64,000 bases of DNA, taken from assembly GCA_949361645.1 (NCBI GenBank), contig OX442426.1, positions 8,559,226 to 8,623,225 on the forward strand, written 5' to 3'. Each line of letters begins with the position of its first letter. Positions within the stretch are counted from its first letter, which is position 1. Shown one piece after another: positions 11,285 through 22,900 of this stretch. The position numbers and the translations under genes are program-made. The notes under the pieces were generated by a model, which was not told where the DNA came from, did no database searches, and was given only the letters and a program-made list of their open reading frames with translations. The DNA comes from Spongilla lacustris. Taxonomy: Eukaryota > Porifera > Demospongiae > Spongillida > Spongillidae.

Positions 11285-11656
11285 GCTCAAAACCATACTG
11301 CCTTCCAATCTCCAGCTAGTGATGGACCTACATGTATGTCAGGCAAAGGAACATCCAGCTGGCTTACAGTGCTCCCTATAGAAGGCTGGTTTTACCCTAG
11401 CTTCACAAGACCGCCTTCCAAGATGCACTAGCTCTTAGGTATGGCTGGCTTCCTGGATGGTGCACAACTTGATGTTGCCGGGAGTCGTTTTGAGAGGGCA
11501 TTCTTTGACATGAAGGTTTTCAACCCTATGCCCCCTCATCCCAACTTTCTGCGTGCTACCATTCCCACGAGGCCTCAAAGAGGCGAGCCTATGAGTGAAG
11601 GATCCTAGAAGTTGAGCATGCCTGCCTCCTTCACCCCACTTATCATACCTGCCACT
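11285..11656 (+). pseudogene. Relic of a non-LTR retroelement C-terminal (endonuclease-like) region
   Basis: Broken reading frames give, in order, HKTAFQDALALRYGW, then DGAQLDVAGSRFERAFFD and MKVFNPMPP, then EHA..., SFTPLIIPATGG. This is the familiar tail of multicopy metazoan retroelement polyproteins (DALCLRYGW ... RLDI ... ERAFFDVRVFNP ... EHASFTPLV). Several stops and frameshifts; no RT domain remains. The same architecture occurs intact in the ORF at 30966-34199 and partly at 62461-63090. Confidence 0.8.
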
Positions 11657-11898
11657 GGAGGCCTAGGGAAGGGAGGGCACAAGGGAGGCCTAGGGAAGGG
11701 AGGGCACAAGGAAGGCCTAGGGAAGGGAGGGCACAAGGGAGGCCTAGGGAAGGGAGGGCACAAGGGAGGCCTAGGGAAGGGAGGGCACAAGGGAGGCCTA
11801 GGGAAGGGAGGGCACAAGGGAGGCCTAGGGAAGGGAGGGCACAAGGGAGGCCTAGGGAAGGGAGGGCACAAGGGAGGCCTAGGGAAGGGAGGGCACAA
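11657..11898 (+). repeat. 27-base minisatellite grown from the retroelement tail
   Basis: Nine copies of GGCCTAGGGAAGGGAGGGCA plus CAAGGGA. The first unit is continuous with the relic frame (ATGGL-type end of the retroelement), so the array arose by amplifying its last codons. Confidence 0.93.
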
Positions 11899-12295
11899 GC
11901 ACATCACTGCCCTGCTGTAGGCAAAGTGGGGACATTCATACAGCTCAACCGTGGTGGCCTGGGATCAGTTGCCATCTTTCCTTTTCCTTCCTGTGTTCCT
12001 CCATCATGTGCACCAGGGGAGGCCAGCCTCTGCAATGAGGTCAACAGGTGAAGGTGGGTGTGGTCCATGGCCTAGTGCATATCTGAAAACTATTTAATGA
12101 TTAACCCTTCCATGTATACATCATGTGTATTGGGTTACTGGTATTTTCTGGTCATCTGCTTCAAAAGATGTTGCATTTCTGACATTCTTGTTTCCATTGA
12201 CATGCACAGTGGGTACATTTTCCAACAAATGCACTTCATCAATTGTGATGTATATATTTCGTGTGTAACAACACACACATCACAACGTGTAATTT

Positions 12296-12655
12296 ACATG
12301 AACAGGTTGCAGCAATTAACCCCTGCATGAACACATGCAGGGGTTAATTGTTGCAACCTGTTCATATAGTTATTTTTGTTGGAACAAACACTCTGCAGAC
12401 ATCTAAGGGTATCGGAGATATGGTGTTCTAAAAGGGAAGCGTGTCCTTCACCATTGGTAACTTCCACAATTAGCAGCACCTCTTTACACGGTGGTTCCAA
12501 CAATGAATTCCACTGTGTAAACGATTGCCCACGGAGGTGCTGCGAATTGCCTTATAAGGAAGTTACCAATTGTGAAGGACCTCAATGTTTGGATCCTTCC
12601 TTTTTAGAACACCATATCTCCGAAACCCTTAAGAGCTCCCAGAGTGTTTGCTGCT
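12296..12655. repeat. Two adjacent palindromes (foldback block)
   Basis: 12296-12364 is a nearly perfect hairpin: ATGAACAGGTTGCAGCAATT and its continuation meet the complement around a 4-base loop. 12380-12655 is a longer, imperfect palindrome: outer arms AACACTCTG...GGAGATATGGTGTTCTAAAA pair with TTTTAGAACACCATATCTCC...CAGAGTGTT, inner arms CCTTCACCATTGGTAACTTCC with GGAAGTTACCAATTGTGAAGG, and GCAGCACCTC with GAGGTGCTGC. It resembles a foldback or MITE-type element. No clear target duplication was found. Confidence 0.85.
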
Positions 12656-13548
12656 GCTTCAGCTAACTCAGGAATCAAGGTGATGTGGATATAAATTAAT
12701 TTGATCTTCATACACTTTTTAAAAATTCCCCTAATGAACATGATATACTTAAAATGGTGCTTGAGAAACTGTTCATTAATAGTTATTAAAAACAAACACG
12801 CACACATGGCACACTATGACTGCTACTTGCCCAAATATCAATTACACTGGGGATTGTAACTAGAAACGCCCCCTCTATTTACACAGTACAGCCAAAAAGG
12901 TGAAATGTTTAAGGAAGGACTAGTTTGAAAGCACTAGTGCTGGAGACTAGCTAGACTCCCAAATTTGCATTTTAACTCTTACTAGTATTAATGAGAAGTG
13001 CAAGTGCATTGATTTTGAAACGATTGTGCAATGTCGTGTAAAATTTGGCGTGGATGCTGCTTTAAGGCTATTGGTTCCAGGCGATTAAGTGTGGCGCGCG
13101 AAGCACGAAGTACGGCGCCTTCGGACTGGGGACGAGCCGGATCAAATTTTTTTTTTTTTTTTTTTTTTGTGTGCAATGGAGTGGCTGGGACAGCACCACG
13201 GGTGTAATTTGACCATTGCAATTTGCATCAATAACCAAGACTTGAAAATCAAATAGCCAAACTTGAAAATTCCAGTTTGTATTTATAAAGAAAATGCTTT
13301 AGTTATGGGATCAGGTGTTTTTGTATATTCACTTTTGAGAGACAGTGTGGGGTGCGAAGCGCTCGACGCCGCCAAATCCAGGGTGGTGCATTGCATAAAT
13401 TCCATTAACAAGTTTCCTGCATTCAAATATCTACTAGGCTACAATTCAGACATATTGGTAGGGGGTCCAATGCTCTGTTTAAAATTCTAACATACACACA
13501 TACATGTGCTGTACAAATGGCATTGACACACAATACATGAACCTAAAA
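12656..13548. other. Intergenic region, no gene seen
   Basis: Between the foldback block and the 3' end of MTHFR. Contains a 23-T tract near 13147-13169 preceded by a GC-rich stretch (GCGCGCGAAGCACGAAG) that recurs in altered form near 13345, which suggests an old interspersed repeat. No coding exon recognised. Confidence 0.6.
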
Positions 13549-16500
13549 TCATTTCGGGGTTTGAACACTAGGGACTGGAGGCTTGCCCAGCTTCACCAGG
13601 ACATCGCTGATCACCTTGAACAGGCAGCTGCCCTGGACATAATCATTGTCTACAAGGTTGACCAGGTAGTAAGTATCAGTGATGTGGTCAATGACAGCCC
13701 TGGACGGTGACTGGTCCTCGTACAGCGGTGCCCAGGAGTTGTCCCACAACATGAAAGCTTCATCCTGTTAGGAGGAAATAAGTTGTAAAATCACAAAACA
13801 AAACAACATTACATCATCACCTTCCATATATGGAAGCTAACGGGATCTACCACAGTGGGCTGCAGGATCTCCATCCCGGGGAACACTCCCCATGTCACAG
13901 CAATAGGAGAGTTTGAATCACAGTTAGTAACGTCATCTGATCCCTAGGCAACCAACCACACAATAAAGATATGTACCAAGGGAAAAAAGAGGCTCACATT
14001 TCTGTTGACAATGTGATAGTTGACCATTGGATAGCCAGCAAGTGTTTCATACAAGGCAACAGTGAATTCGCGGCTAGCGAAGAACTCAAGATAAGCCTGG
14101 GGATGAGGGTAATACACTAGTACACCATAACATGATGCTCCGCCCACATACCTTCTGGTACACATATCCACCTGGTCTGCCCCACCCCACCACTGGATCT
14201 GTTGAGGGTTTGCCATTAACAGCAGGCTGGCTGTTAATGGTGAGAACACCGTAGGCATTGATGTGTGCCAACTGGTCAGTTATCAAAGAGGTCTCCAAGG
14301 CAAGCTCCTCTTCATTCCAAGGCAGGGAAGTTACCTTTGAAGGTAAGATGACATACATATGAGGTCATGACGGAACATGAATTCCATCTCCTTCCCCCCA
14401 AAAATGGCCAATAAAAGGGGTGGATGGAAACAATGGTTATAATAGGCGCACTGCTGCAGTCCACTGAATGTGAATTTACCACTAAAAGCAGGCAACTTGT
14501 CACATTCAGATGGTGATAGCTAGATCAAAGAGATTCAGAGTCAGCTGTTCTGCTACAGTGTCCACAGGTATCTCCAGCAATGAGATGGGTACAGGCCTTT
14601 GGACTGGCCTGGTGACCAAAATGCAGGTTGATGCAAACTAGTGAAGCTTCCTTCAAAACCCCCTGGGGGGTGAGGTCCTTCCACACACATTTTGCCAAAG
14701 TTACTCCCAAATACCAGTTACCCCTCCCCCCTCCAAATACAAGTTAACTCACTTTAACTCCATACTTGTTCTTCTGGCCAGTGATATAGGACTCAAACAC
14801 ATTATAAACATCCTTTTCACATTCCAGGGACTCCCCCCACATTGCTGCCCGACGCTCAAGAGACAAGTGGTTATGGAGGTAGAACGAGTGATAGTTCTGA
14901 AGCTCTCCAAAGGCAGGGTTCGATGACCTCCCCCAGCGGCCATTAGGGAAGTCCTCCCACTTAAGAGTACGATAAATGTAGCTCTTTGGCCTGGTAGCCC
15001 AGAAGATAGGGCGCACGTCCTCACTGCAACGCTTGTGGTTAGCTGATAGCTTCCAGGGAAGAGAACGCAGCTGCAGAGGGTCTTCGCACCACATTCCTAG
15101 CTGCTTCAATATCTCCATGGTTGCAACCTCCCGATTCAGTGTATAGAAGTGCAGGCCGTGTACCTGTGGGAGCATTGGTATGGGAATGTGACACCCCCAA
15201 ATAGGCTTGGTATGCAACTAACCATTCCAGAGTCTAGCAGTTCACGACACATCTTCACAGCCAGATCAACTCCATACCTGCGCACGGCCTCATCGTTGTC
15301 CTTGATGCCATGGAGGTCAGAGATTATGCTACTTGGTATCTCCAGCTTGGATAGTTTGGTCAGCTGCCTCAAACTTTGGTAGCTCTAGAGACAAATATAC
15401 CACATGGCAACATGACCCTAGCAACATGATGGGCCATTGTAGCACTCCACCTATGCAATTTTCCACATGGCAAGTGGGTAATTAATGGCTAAGCTTCTTA
15501 CACTAACATGTGCAAGTACACATGTCCCTAACTCCTATGTCCCCCAACCTGAATAGGAAATATCCCTGGTATGATCGGCACAGTGATGCCCATCTCACGG
15601 CAGTCCCTAAGAAATTGTAGAAACGTTCTTGCTTCGAAAAAAAGTTGTGTGATGACAAAATCAGCTCCTGCATCCACCTTCTCCTTGAGATAGGCCAGGT
15701 CGTCCTCATAGCTGGTGCAGTCAGGATGTCCAGTGGGGTAGGCTGCAAGGAGGGAACTTCAAATACATACCAATATGGTCCCCCCCCCAACACACACACC
15801 TGCTACACAGATGGTGAAGTAGTCGCCAAACTCTTGCTTAATATGTCTGACCAAATCCACAGCATAGGCCAGTCCCTCGGGCTCAGAACACCATTCTTCC
15901 TTGTTAGGGATGTCTGGAACACACCAGAGTCAAAGTTTGAATCACACGGAATTACAGAGAAGCCATACAAACATCTCAACTTTCTTGCAGGACGAGTGGC
16001 TGTCCCAAGACCTCAGACGTGTGGGGGCTGACTCTGGTCACTCAACTTGCTGAATATAGTATGGTTTAAGTGGGTAGGGCATCCTAAGCTGTACTTTGCT
16101 CTATACCTATTGTGGTCCTAGCGTAGTTCTACACAAAGCTACAGCTAATGTTGGGTGGGTGGGGCACACACCATGTCCCAAATACAGTACGTTTGCTGCC
16201 TGTTTTAAGAGATGCGCGCGCAAATGTCCTTCCGCTCTTACGAGCGGGGCTAAGGACATGCGCGGCACGTGACATACACGATATAATCCTAATGTTTCTA
16301 TCATGTACCTCCCCGCAGAGCTAGTATGTTCTTGACGCCAGCGTTTTTGGCCTTTTCAAGGTGACGTGTAACAAGCTCCCGGCTTTGGTTCACACACGTC
16401 ATGTGCAGCATCGTCTCCAGTCCGCAGTAGTTGAGGGCAGCGCTTGCTATCGCCATGGAACTGGTTTCTTGGTCTCCGCCTGGATTTCCTGCCGGGTGCC

Positions 16501-16978
16501 AGGTAACGTCGCAGAACAGCGGTCCTCCTGCGAACATTTGGTCGAAGCGGTTGACAAGATTCGAAGCCCCCGCTGCTGTTTTTGGCGGGAAGAACTCCAA
16601 CGAAAAGAACTTCTCCTTGTTCTTGATTTTTGACTACAGGTGAGTGACACACAATAAGGTTTTGTAACGTTACCTATGTACGCACCACCCTCGCACACAA
16701 CGCAGCTCATTTCTACTACTACTATAGCTGCACCTAGCCGCCATGTTATCTCTGTCAGTCCAAATTTAACTTACATTGATCTTATCTATCAACGTAGTCG
16801 GGTGGCTAGGTGACGTGGACCTCGTTGAATTTGACGAACAGAATCCATTGTCTGCTGATGTAGACTGCCTACGGCTCAAGTTAAAAACGGGTGCCGATGA
16901 CACGCGCGGAAAACTGCCCTGTTTTGAAGGCAGTGAGTCGGATCGATCAAATACATGCTCCCACACATTTTCGCTCAT
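13549..16978 (-). CDS. MTHFR: 5,10-methylenetetrahydrofolate reductase, 10 exons
   Basis: Exons (minus): 16775-16978, 16309-16633, 15800-15913, 15549-15742, 15223-15384, 14753-15163, 14152-14334, 13998-14096, 13821-13943, 13549-13764; all phases agree, 676 residues (human 656). It reduces 5,10-methylene-THF to 5-methyl-THF for methionine synthesis in the cytosol. Seen: a Ser/Thr-rich N-terminal extension (first 60 residues, comparable to the phosphoregulated leader of the human enzyme); the catalytic barrel from [10 protein letters not shown] (Glu81 at the position of the catalytic Glu) through [30 protein letters not shown] and PGIFPIQ; a linker [19 protein letters not shown]; and the S-adenosylmethionine-responsive regulatory domain with [20 protein letters not shown] and [13 protein letters not shown] ends. 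Intron 6 contains a copied Ras-GEF exon. The start is the first ATG of exon 1. Confidence 0.97.
14539..14622 (-). pseudogene. Copy of RasGRF exon 16 inside MTHFR intron 6
   Basis: About 84 bases nearly identical to 21241-21324, the exon of the RasGRF-like gene encoding [14 protein letters not shown]...[12 protein letters not shown]. The copy still reads [19 protein letters not shown] and [11 protein letters not shown] on the minus strand, with a few changes, then diverges and meets a stop. It has no adjoining exons and is most likely a non-functional fragment. Confidence 0.85.
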
Positions 16979-17398
16979 TTCACAGTAAATGCAAACAAAA
17001 GGGTCGCGCGAGCTTTTTATACCCTCGCAGCAGCGCACGATCACATGTTAGCAACGTGCTCCTGGGAACGAGGTGACCTTGAGGTGAAAATTATGTCGTT
17101 ATTCATGCGATAAATGAAACTCGTCTATATCACACTTGGCTGACACGCGAAATCGAAGTGGCACAAAACTAAACAGGTTTACGTAGTATCTTATTGTGGA
17201 ACAAATTTATGATAGTAGGGCGTTATCTGCAAATCGAGATCCAATTCTGAAAGGCCGCTCAATAACTGAACAGTCTATGGCGTACATTCCCCTATTAAGC
17301 CTTCGATGTTCATTCTCATTGATGAGGTGTTACAAAACTAATTGACACGCGAAATTGAGGCGGCACAAGACTAACAGGTTTACACATGTACATGTACG
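16979..17398. other. MTHFR 5' flank with a duplicated block
   Basis: Upstream of MTHFR. A block (GACACGCGAAAT...GGCACAA.ACTAACAGGTTTAC...GTAGT) occurs at about 17143-17187 and again at about 17343-17403. The second copy is the one the DNA transposon entered. No gene seen. Confidence 0.6.
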
Positions 17399-17847
17399 TA
17401 GTCACAGGCCCGTAGCCAGGTTGTGTGTTGGGGGGGTGCAAAGCATGTTATAAATGGACTCAACCAGTGGTGTAGCCAGGATAATACATACATGTAGCAA
17501 TGCAAGAACTGCATGTATGTGTGTGGTTCTAAGTATTAAGTAAATCTGGCCAATGCCGTAAGAATGAAGCGTCGCGAATTCCTTTGCATTTGAATACAAA
17601 ATTGCATGTAAGACATAAAAATTTGCAATATAGTTGCCCAGGGCAATGCACAATTCAAGGCAACGCACGCTACAGATGTATGAAATATTAAAATTAAATA
17701 TGTTTAAAGTCTTCCTCTACTATACAGTCCCATTTACTATACCACAAAGGAAGGCTGGTACCACATTTTCATTGTTTGGTTCATACAATGTAGTAAATTA
17801 CTTGCCTATGTGTATATTACATGCACATGAAATTATAAAATATATAT

Positions 17848-17881
<34 letters not shown>

Positions 17882-19518
17882 TTATTAAATCTAGCCATAT
17901 GCGGTATAGAATAAGTGTCGCGATTGTTTTTTGCAATTGACTGAATACAAAATTGCAAAATCTGCATGCAAAGCTGCTGGGGCAATGCACAATGCATGCA
18001 CGTGCATAGCATGCATACGGCAGTTAACCATATATGCAGATGTACATGAAAGCAAATGCGGTTACTAGAGTATAGTCTTCCTCTACTACATGTAGTCCTA
18101 TTTACTACTTGGTAAAGGAAGGCTGGGCCCACATTTTCATTATTTGGGTCATAAAATCTGGCCATGCAATGCCGTATAGGATTGAAGTGTAACAAATTTT
18201 ATGCAATTGAGTACAAAATTGCAAGACTTTTAAAAAAATTGCTTAAGTTGCAAAGGTGCTGGGGCAATGCACAATTCAAGGCAGCTGACACTACAGAATC
18301 TGATGTTCATTATACTGTATGAAAGCAAATATCAGTGGTAAAGTCTTAATCCTCTCAGTTGTACTGCCAAAATAGTCCTATTTACTACTACAAAGGAAGG
18401 CTGGTACAACATTTTCATTATTTGGTTCATGTAGTAAATTTGGCCAATGCCATAAGAATTGAAGTGGCGCAAATATTTTTTTTTTGCAATTGACTGTATG
18501 CAAAATTACAAAAATTTCAAAAGCTGTATGCAAAGCTGCTGGGGCAATGCATGCACAATCGCAATTACGTGCATAGCATACGGCAGCTCACCCTGCATGC
18601 AGATATACATGAAAGCAATGTGGTTATTACATAGTACTATTTACTACTTGGTAAAGGAAGGCTCAGTGGTACCACGTTTTCATTATTACAAAGTAGTACT
18701 GAAATCTGGCCATGCAATGCCGTAGGATTGAAGTGTCATAAATCTATTTTGCAATTCAGTACAAAATTGCAAGACCTGGCAAAAGTTGCAAAGCTGATGT
18801 GATGGAGGAGCTTACAGCTATATAGCGCTCCTAGTTCCCAGACCCTCCCATACCCATGCACCAGAATAAAAACTATTCCGCTCTGTTACTAGTTAGTTCC
18901 ATGCCCTTATTATTTTCCCTCTCCGGATCACTCTACAGGCCTATAGCTATTGCCAGGCCTTGCCTTGCCATAAACTTCAGACACCGTGCCACAGTCATCA
19001 AATTCTCTTTCGGCTAGATGCTTCGTCACCAGCAGCTGCAGTCAGCTTTTACACAGATGGAACGGAAAACTACATGCGTAGATACATATCACGACCTTCA
19101 TCTTTAGTTAGTGGATTCAAGACCTCTTTTGAAACCATTGTGGCCAATGAGTTATTTCCTTCGCACCAAACATTGTGGTCATATGGTTGGGGGAGCGTAC
19201 ATGAGAACTGACTTCGATTCTATGTGATGTATAATTATCCATACTGGGTATATGCACACAATTTTATCAGTATATATCCTTTTTCGAGGTGGACCTTGGG
19301 CAAAAAGGGTCGAGCCATAGCCCTAATGCCTGACCGGCTGCAACAGCCCTGACTTGATCCCGTACTAGTGCTCTTACATGCACTCGTGCGCATGGCAGTT
19401 CTTATTAATATATGCACAATAAAGGGAATAATATTCATAGCCTGCCAAGCGGACCTTGCGTCCAGTGGGGGGGTGCAATTGCACCCGTTTGCACCCCCCT
19501 GGCTACGGGCCTGTAGTC
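17399..19518. mobile_element. Non-autonomous DNA transposon, about 2.1 kb, with short TIRs and internal tandem repeats
   Basis: Terminal inverted repeats ACAGGCCCGTAGCCAGG (from 17404) and CCTGGCTACGGGCCTG (to 19513), flanked by a direct repeat TAGTC at 17399-17403 and 19514-19518. Removing the element restores a sequence like the uninterrupted block at 17182-17230 (GTAGT.TCT...TATTGTGGAACAAATTTA). Inside, a degenerate unit of about 270 bases (AAGGAAGGCTGG...CATTTTCATTATTTGG ... GCAATTGA.T..ATACAAAATTGCA ... GCTGGGGCAATGCACAA) recurs four to five times from about 17540 to 18780. No transposase ORF. TIRs of this type are common in animal DNA transposons; the superfamily cannot be fixed from the sequence alone. 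Confidence 0.82.
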
Positions 19519-19994
19519 TCTCGTATTGTGGAACAAATTTAAGTGAGGCATTATCTGCGGATTGACCCGACACTACTGTAGAAGAGTTTAGATCGAACTA
19601 TTGATTCTGTACTGTATGTTCGGCAATGTTGTGTCGTTATCAACAAATTATCGTGCGAAACGAATCGCTGCAAAGTCTGTTGTCGGGAAGAGTAGACTAT
19701 ATTGTGAACACAGTGTGTGTTCCAGCTCAGGTACCACGCAGCTAATAAGGCTGCTGTGCGAATTAGGAAGCACCCAACGAGAGGCGCGCAACGTATTGTG
19801 CCTAATAAACAAACCACTTTCTTAACACGTCTGTCCCGCCCCTCCCCTGTGGGTGTGGTCTGTCCCGCCCCTCTCTGTGGGTGGGGTCTGTTAATTTGTA
19901 TGTATGTTCAAATAAACATATATCAGTTAATTAAGGCTTATTAAGTGACAATAACTGTACTTTTAATACACTCTGGTGTATCAAGTGGACACTG
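19519..19994. other. Intergenic region, no gene seen
   Basis: Between the transposon and the RasGRF stop codon. Contains a direct repeat CTGTCCCGCCCCTC...GTGGGTG.GGTCTGT (about 19830-19890) and an AATAAA-like run on each strand. No coding exon recognised. Confidence 0.6.
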
Positions 19995-22900
19995 TTAGTC
20001 TGAGGTGACCCTTGGCTCCACCATCAGGGATCTTGAGTACTGCTGGTCCTCGTCGAAGGATGAGGATGATTCCAATGCTCTGTCAAGGTACGCGAGCACC
20101 TGTAGAGGGATATGTTTGGGGGCGGGGCACATATGTTTGGGGGCGGGGCACATATGTTTGATGTCAAATATGCTGGTCTGGGCACTTACAGAAGCATCAA
20201 ACGCTATAGTGTACTTTGGATGTTGGAATCTTGTCACCTCCTCAATGATGTTTGCCAGCTGCAATATAAGAGGTCTTCACCATGGCAACATACATATCTC
20301 CCCACAACGTACCCGCAAAAGCTTAGGATAGTTGACATGCTCAGGAGGTGTCTCCACAAAGGTAGGCATGCCCACCTCTATGCAGACCAGCTGGCTGAGG
20401 TAAGCACCTAGGTAGGGCACACTGGGAGGAGCACAGCTGGGGGTGGGGTGGGGGAGGACATAGCCACACCTCCCTATACCAGATGGTACTCACCACTTCT
20501 GCCTCTCTCGGTACGCTTTGCAGCCTTGGATACTTGTAAGCTTCTGGAGCTCATCAAAGTTTTCAATCACCTGAAATGCAGGAGCACCATGGTAACCACT
20601 ACTTTTAACCCTTCCTTCCCCATATGGGCACCATGGTAACCACAATATTCTTTCCCTTTCACATCTTGTATGCATAAATCAAAGTCTCCGCCCACTGGTG
20701 GCCCCACCCCCATTATCCAAAACTTTCAAGTTAGACTACACACACTAGGTGTGGACATGGTCTCGGGACATAGCCAGACATGGTCTTGGGACATAGCCAC
20801 ATACAGTGTGTTGCATTTGTTCCCAAGTCTTCTTCAGCCTCTGGATAGGCATGGCATTAATGGCGGCTGTGATCTGGAACACAGTTGTGAAGTTGTTCAT
20901 CTTAAGGCACATCATGGCAACTTGGACCATTTTGGATATTGCAACAGCTCTCTGCCTTGTGTGGTCATATCCAAGTACCTCCTTAGTGATCCAGCGAGTC
21001 ACTGTATTGAACCTGTCTATACAGTAGCATATGTTGGGGGACAACTCCCCCTTGTTCTTCTTGGTCCATTTCTGCTGAAGAAATTCACTGCAGTAGGAAA
21101 TAGCAACATTAACCCTCACCACACCATCACATGCACACATGTATCCATGATTCCACCTTAACCCTTTCTACACCCGGCAGTTGGCTGAGTTCTCTAACTC
21201 ACTATGGTTTTATCCTGGAGTAGAACTCATGCTCCATTCGAGTCAGCTGTTCTGCTACAGTGTCCGCTGGTATCTCCATAAATGAGATGGGCACAGGCCT
21301 TTGGACTGGCCTGGTGACCAAAATCTAATAGTCAAAGAGGGCGGAGTCAAAGAGGGCGGAGTCAAAGAGGGCGGGGCCAACCTTCTGTTTGCTCTTTCTA
21401 GTGACAGGTATATGGCCTCTCTCACTGACAACCCTGCAGGGAAAATGTGCTGTAATAATGATTAGGTCTGGGGCAGAGGAACATGTAATAATGATTTAGT
21501 CCATGTAATAGTGATTAGGTCTGGGGCAGAGGAACAAATAGTGATTAGGTCTGGAGCAGACTCCTCCTCTAGAAGCCCTCCAGGGGTTAATAACCCTACT
21601 CCCCAGGGGTTAATAACCCCACCCCCAGGGGTTAAAACCCAACCCTCAGGGTTAATAACCCCACCCCAGGGGTTAAAACTCCCCAATAACCCCACCCCCT
21701 AGGGGTTCCTTACTTTAATATGCTGTCCACCAGTTCACATTCCTTCTCCATCACAAGCTTATGGGTCTTCAGCTCTGATAGGTAGCCTATCAGAAGGTTC
21801 TTCAATGCTATATCGTGGTGGAAGTCCTGTGATTTAGGAGGTAGCCTGAAGGGACAGCAGACTTATCACGCCAGGTCCTACCACATAGTACTGGCTGACC
21901 CAAGCCTTCACAGTATTGAAGAAGCGCAAAGTCCCTGTCGACATGCTTAGCTGTGGAAAGTTCTGCACAAGAAAACACATCCAAGTGTTTGTGTGTATGT
22001 GTGTGTGTGTGTGTGTGCATGTGCGTGCATGTGTGCATGTGTATGTTGTGACAGACTCACCTCCGTACACACTCTCTCATTCAACTCTCTCCTGTGGGCT
22101 TCAATTAGAACGTCCAACACCTCGTGAGCATTTGTGAACATGCGATAGGTCAGAAGGATGGTGGACTGGAGGCGTGGGTCTGGGGGGTTGGTGAGGAAGG
22201 AGAGGAGAGAGGGTACAGAGAAGTATTGGGAGGAGGATGGCAGCTGGTCTACTCCAGACATTAAGGAAGAATTCTTTCTTGGCAATACAGTAGATGTTAT
22301 CAGAGCACCTGTGTCTGGGCTGGGTGTGCATTCAGCAATCACCTGGGATGAAGGGTGGGAGGAAAAGAAGAGGGTGAAAGGAGAGGGGTGGGAGGAGAGG
22401 GGTGTGAGGAGAGAGGTGGGAGGAGAGGGGTGGGAGGAGAGGGGTGGGAGGAGAGGGGTGGGAGGAGAGGGGTGAAAGGAGAGGGGTGGGAGGAGAGGGG
22501 TGGAAGGAGAGGGGTGGGAGGAGAGGGTGGGAGGAGAGGGGTGGGAGGAGAGGGGTGGGAGGAGAGGGGTGGGAGGAGAGGGGTGGGAGGAGAGGGGTGG
22601 GAGGAGAGGGGTGGGAGGAGAGGGGTGGGAGGAGAGGTGGAGGAGAGGGGTGGGAGGAGAGGTGGGAGGAGAGGGGTGGGAGGAGAGGGGTGGGAGGAGA
22701 GGTGGGAGGAGAGGGGTGAAAGGAGAGGGGTGAAAGGAGAGGGGTGAAAGGAGAGGGGTGGAAGGAGAGGGGTGAAAGGGGAGAGGGGTGGGAGGAGAGG
22801 GGTGGGAGGAGAGGGGTGGGAGGAGAGGGGTGGGAGGAGAGGGGTGGGAGGAGAGGGGTGGGAGGAGAGGGGTGAAAGGAGAGGGGTGGGAGGAGAGGGG

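Noticed and set aside
16208..16266. GC-rich hairpin in MTHFR intron 2 as a tRNA or ncRNA
   Set aside because: It folds as one long imperfect stem without cloverleaf, T-loop or B-box, so no RNA gene is supported.
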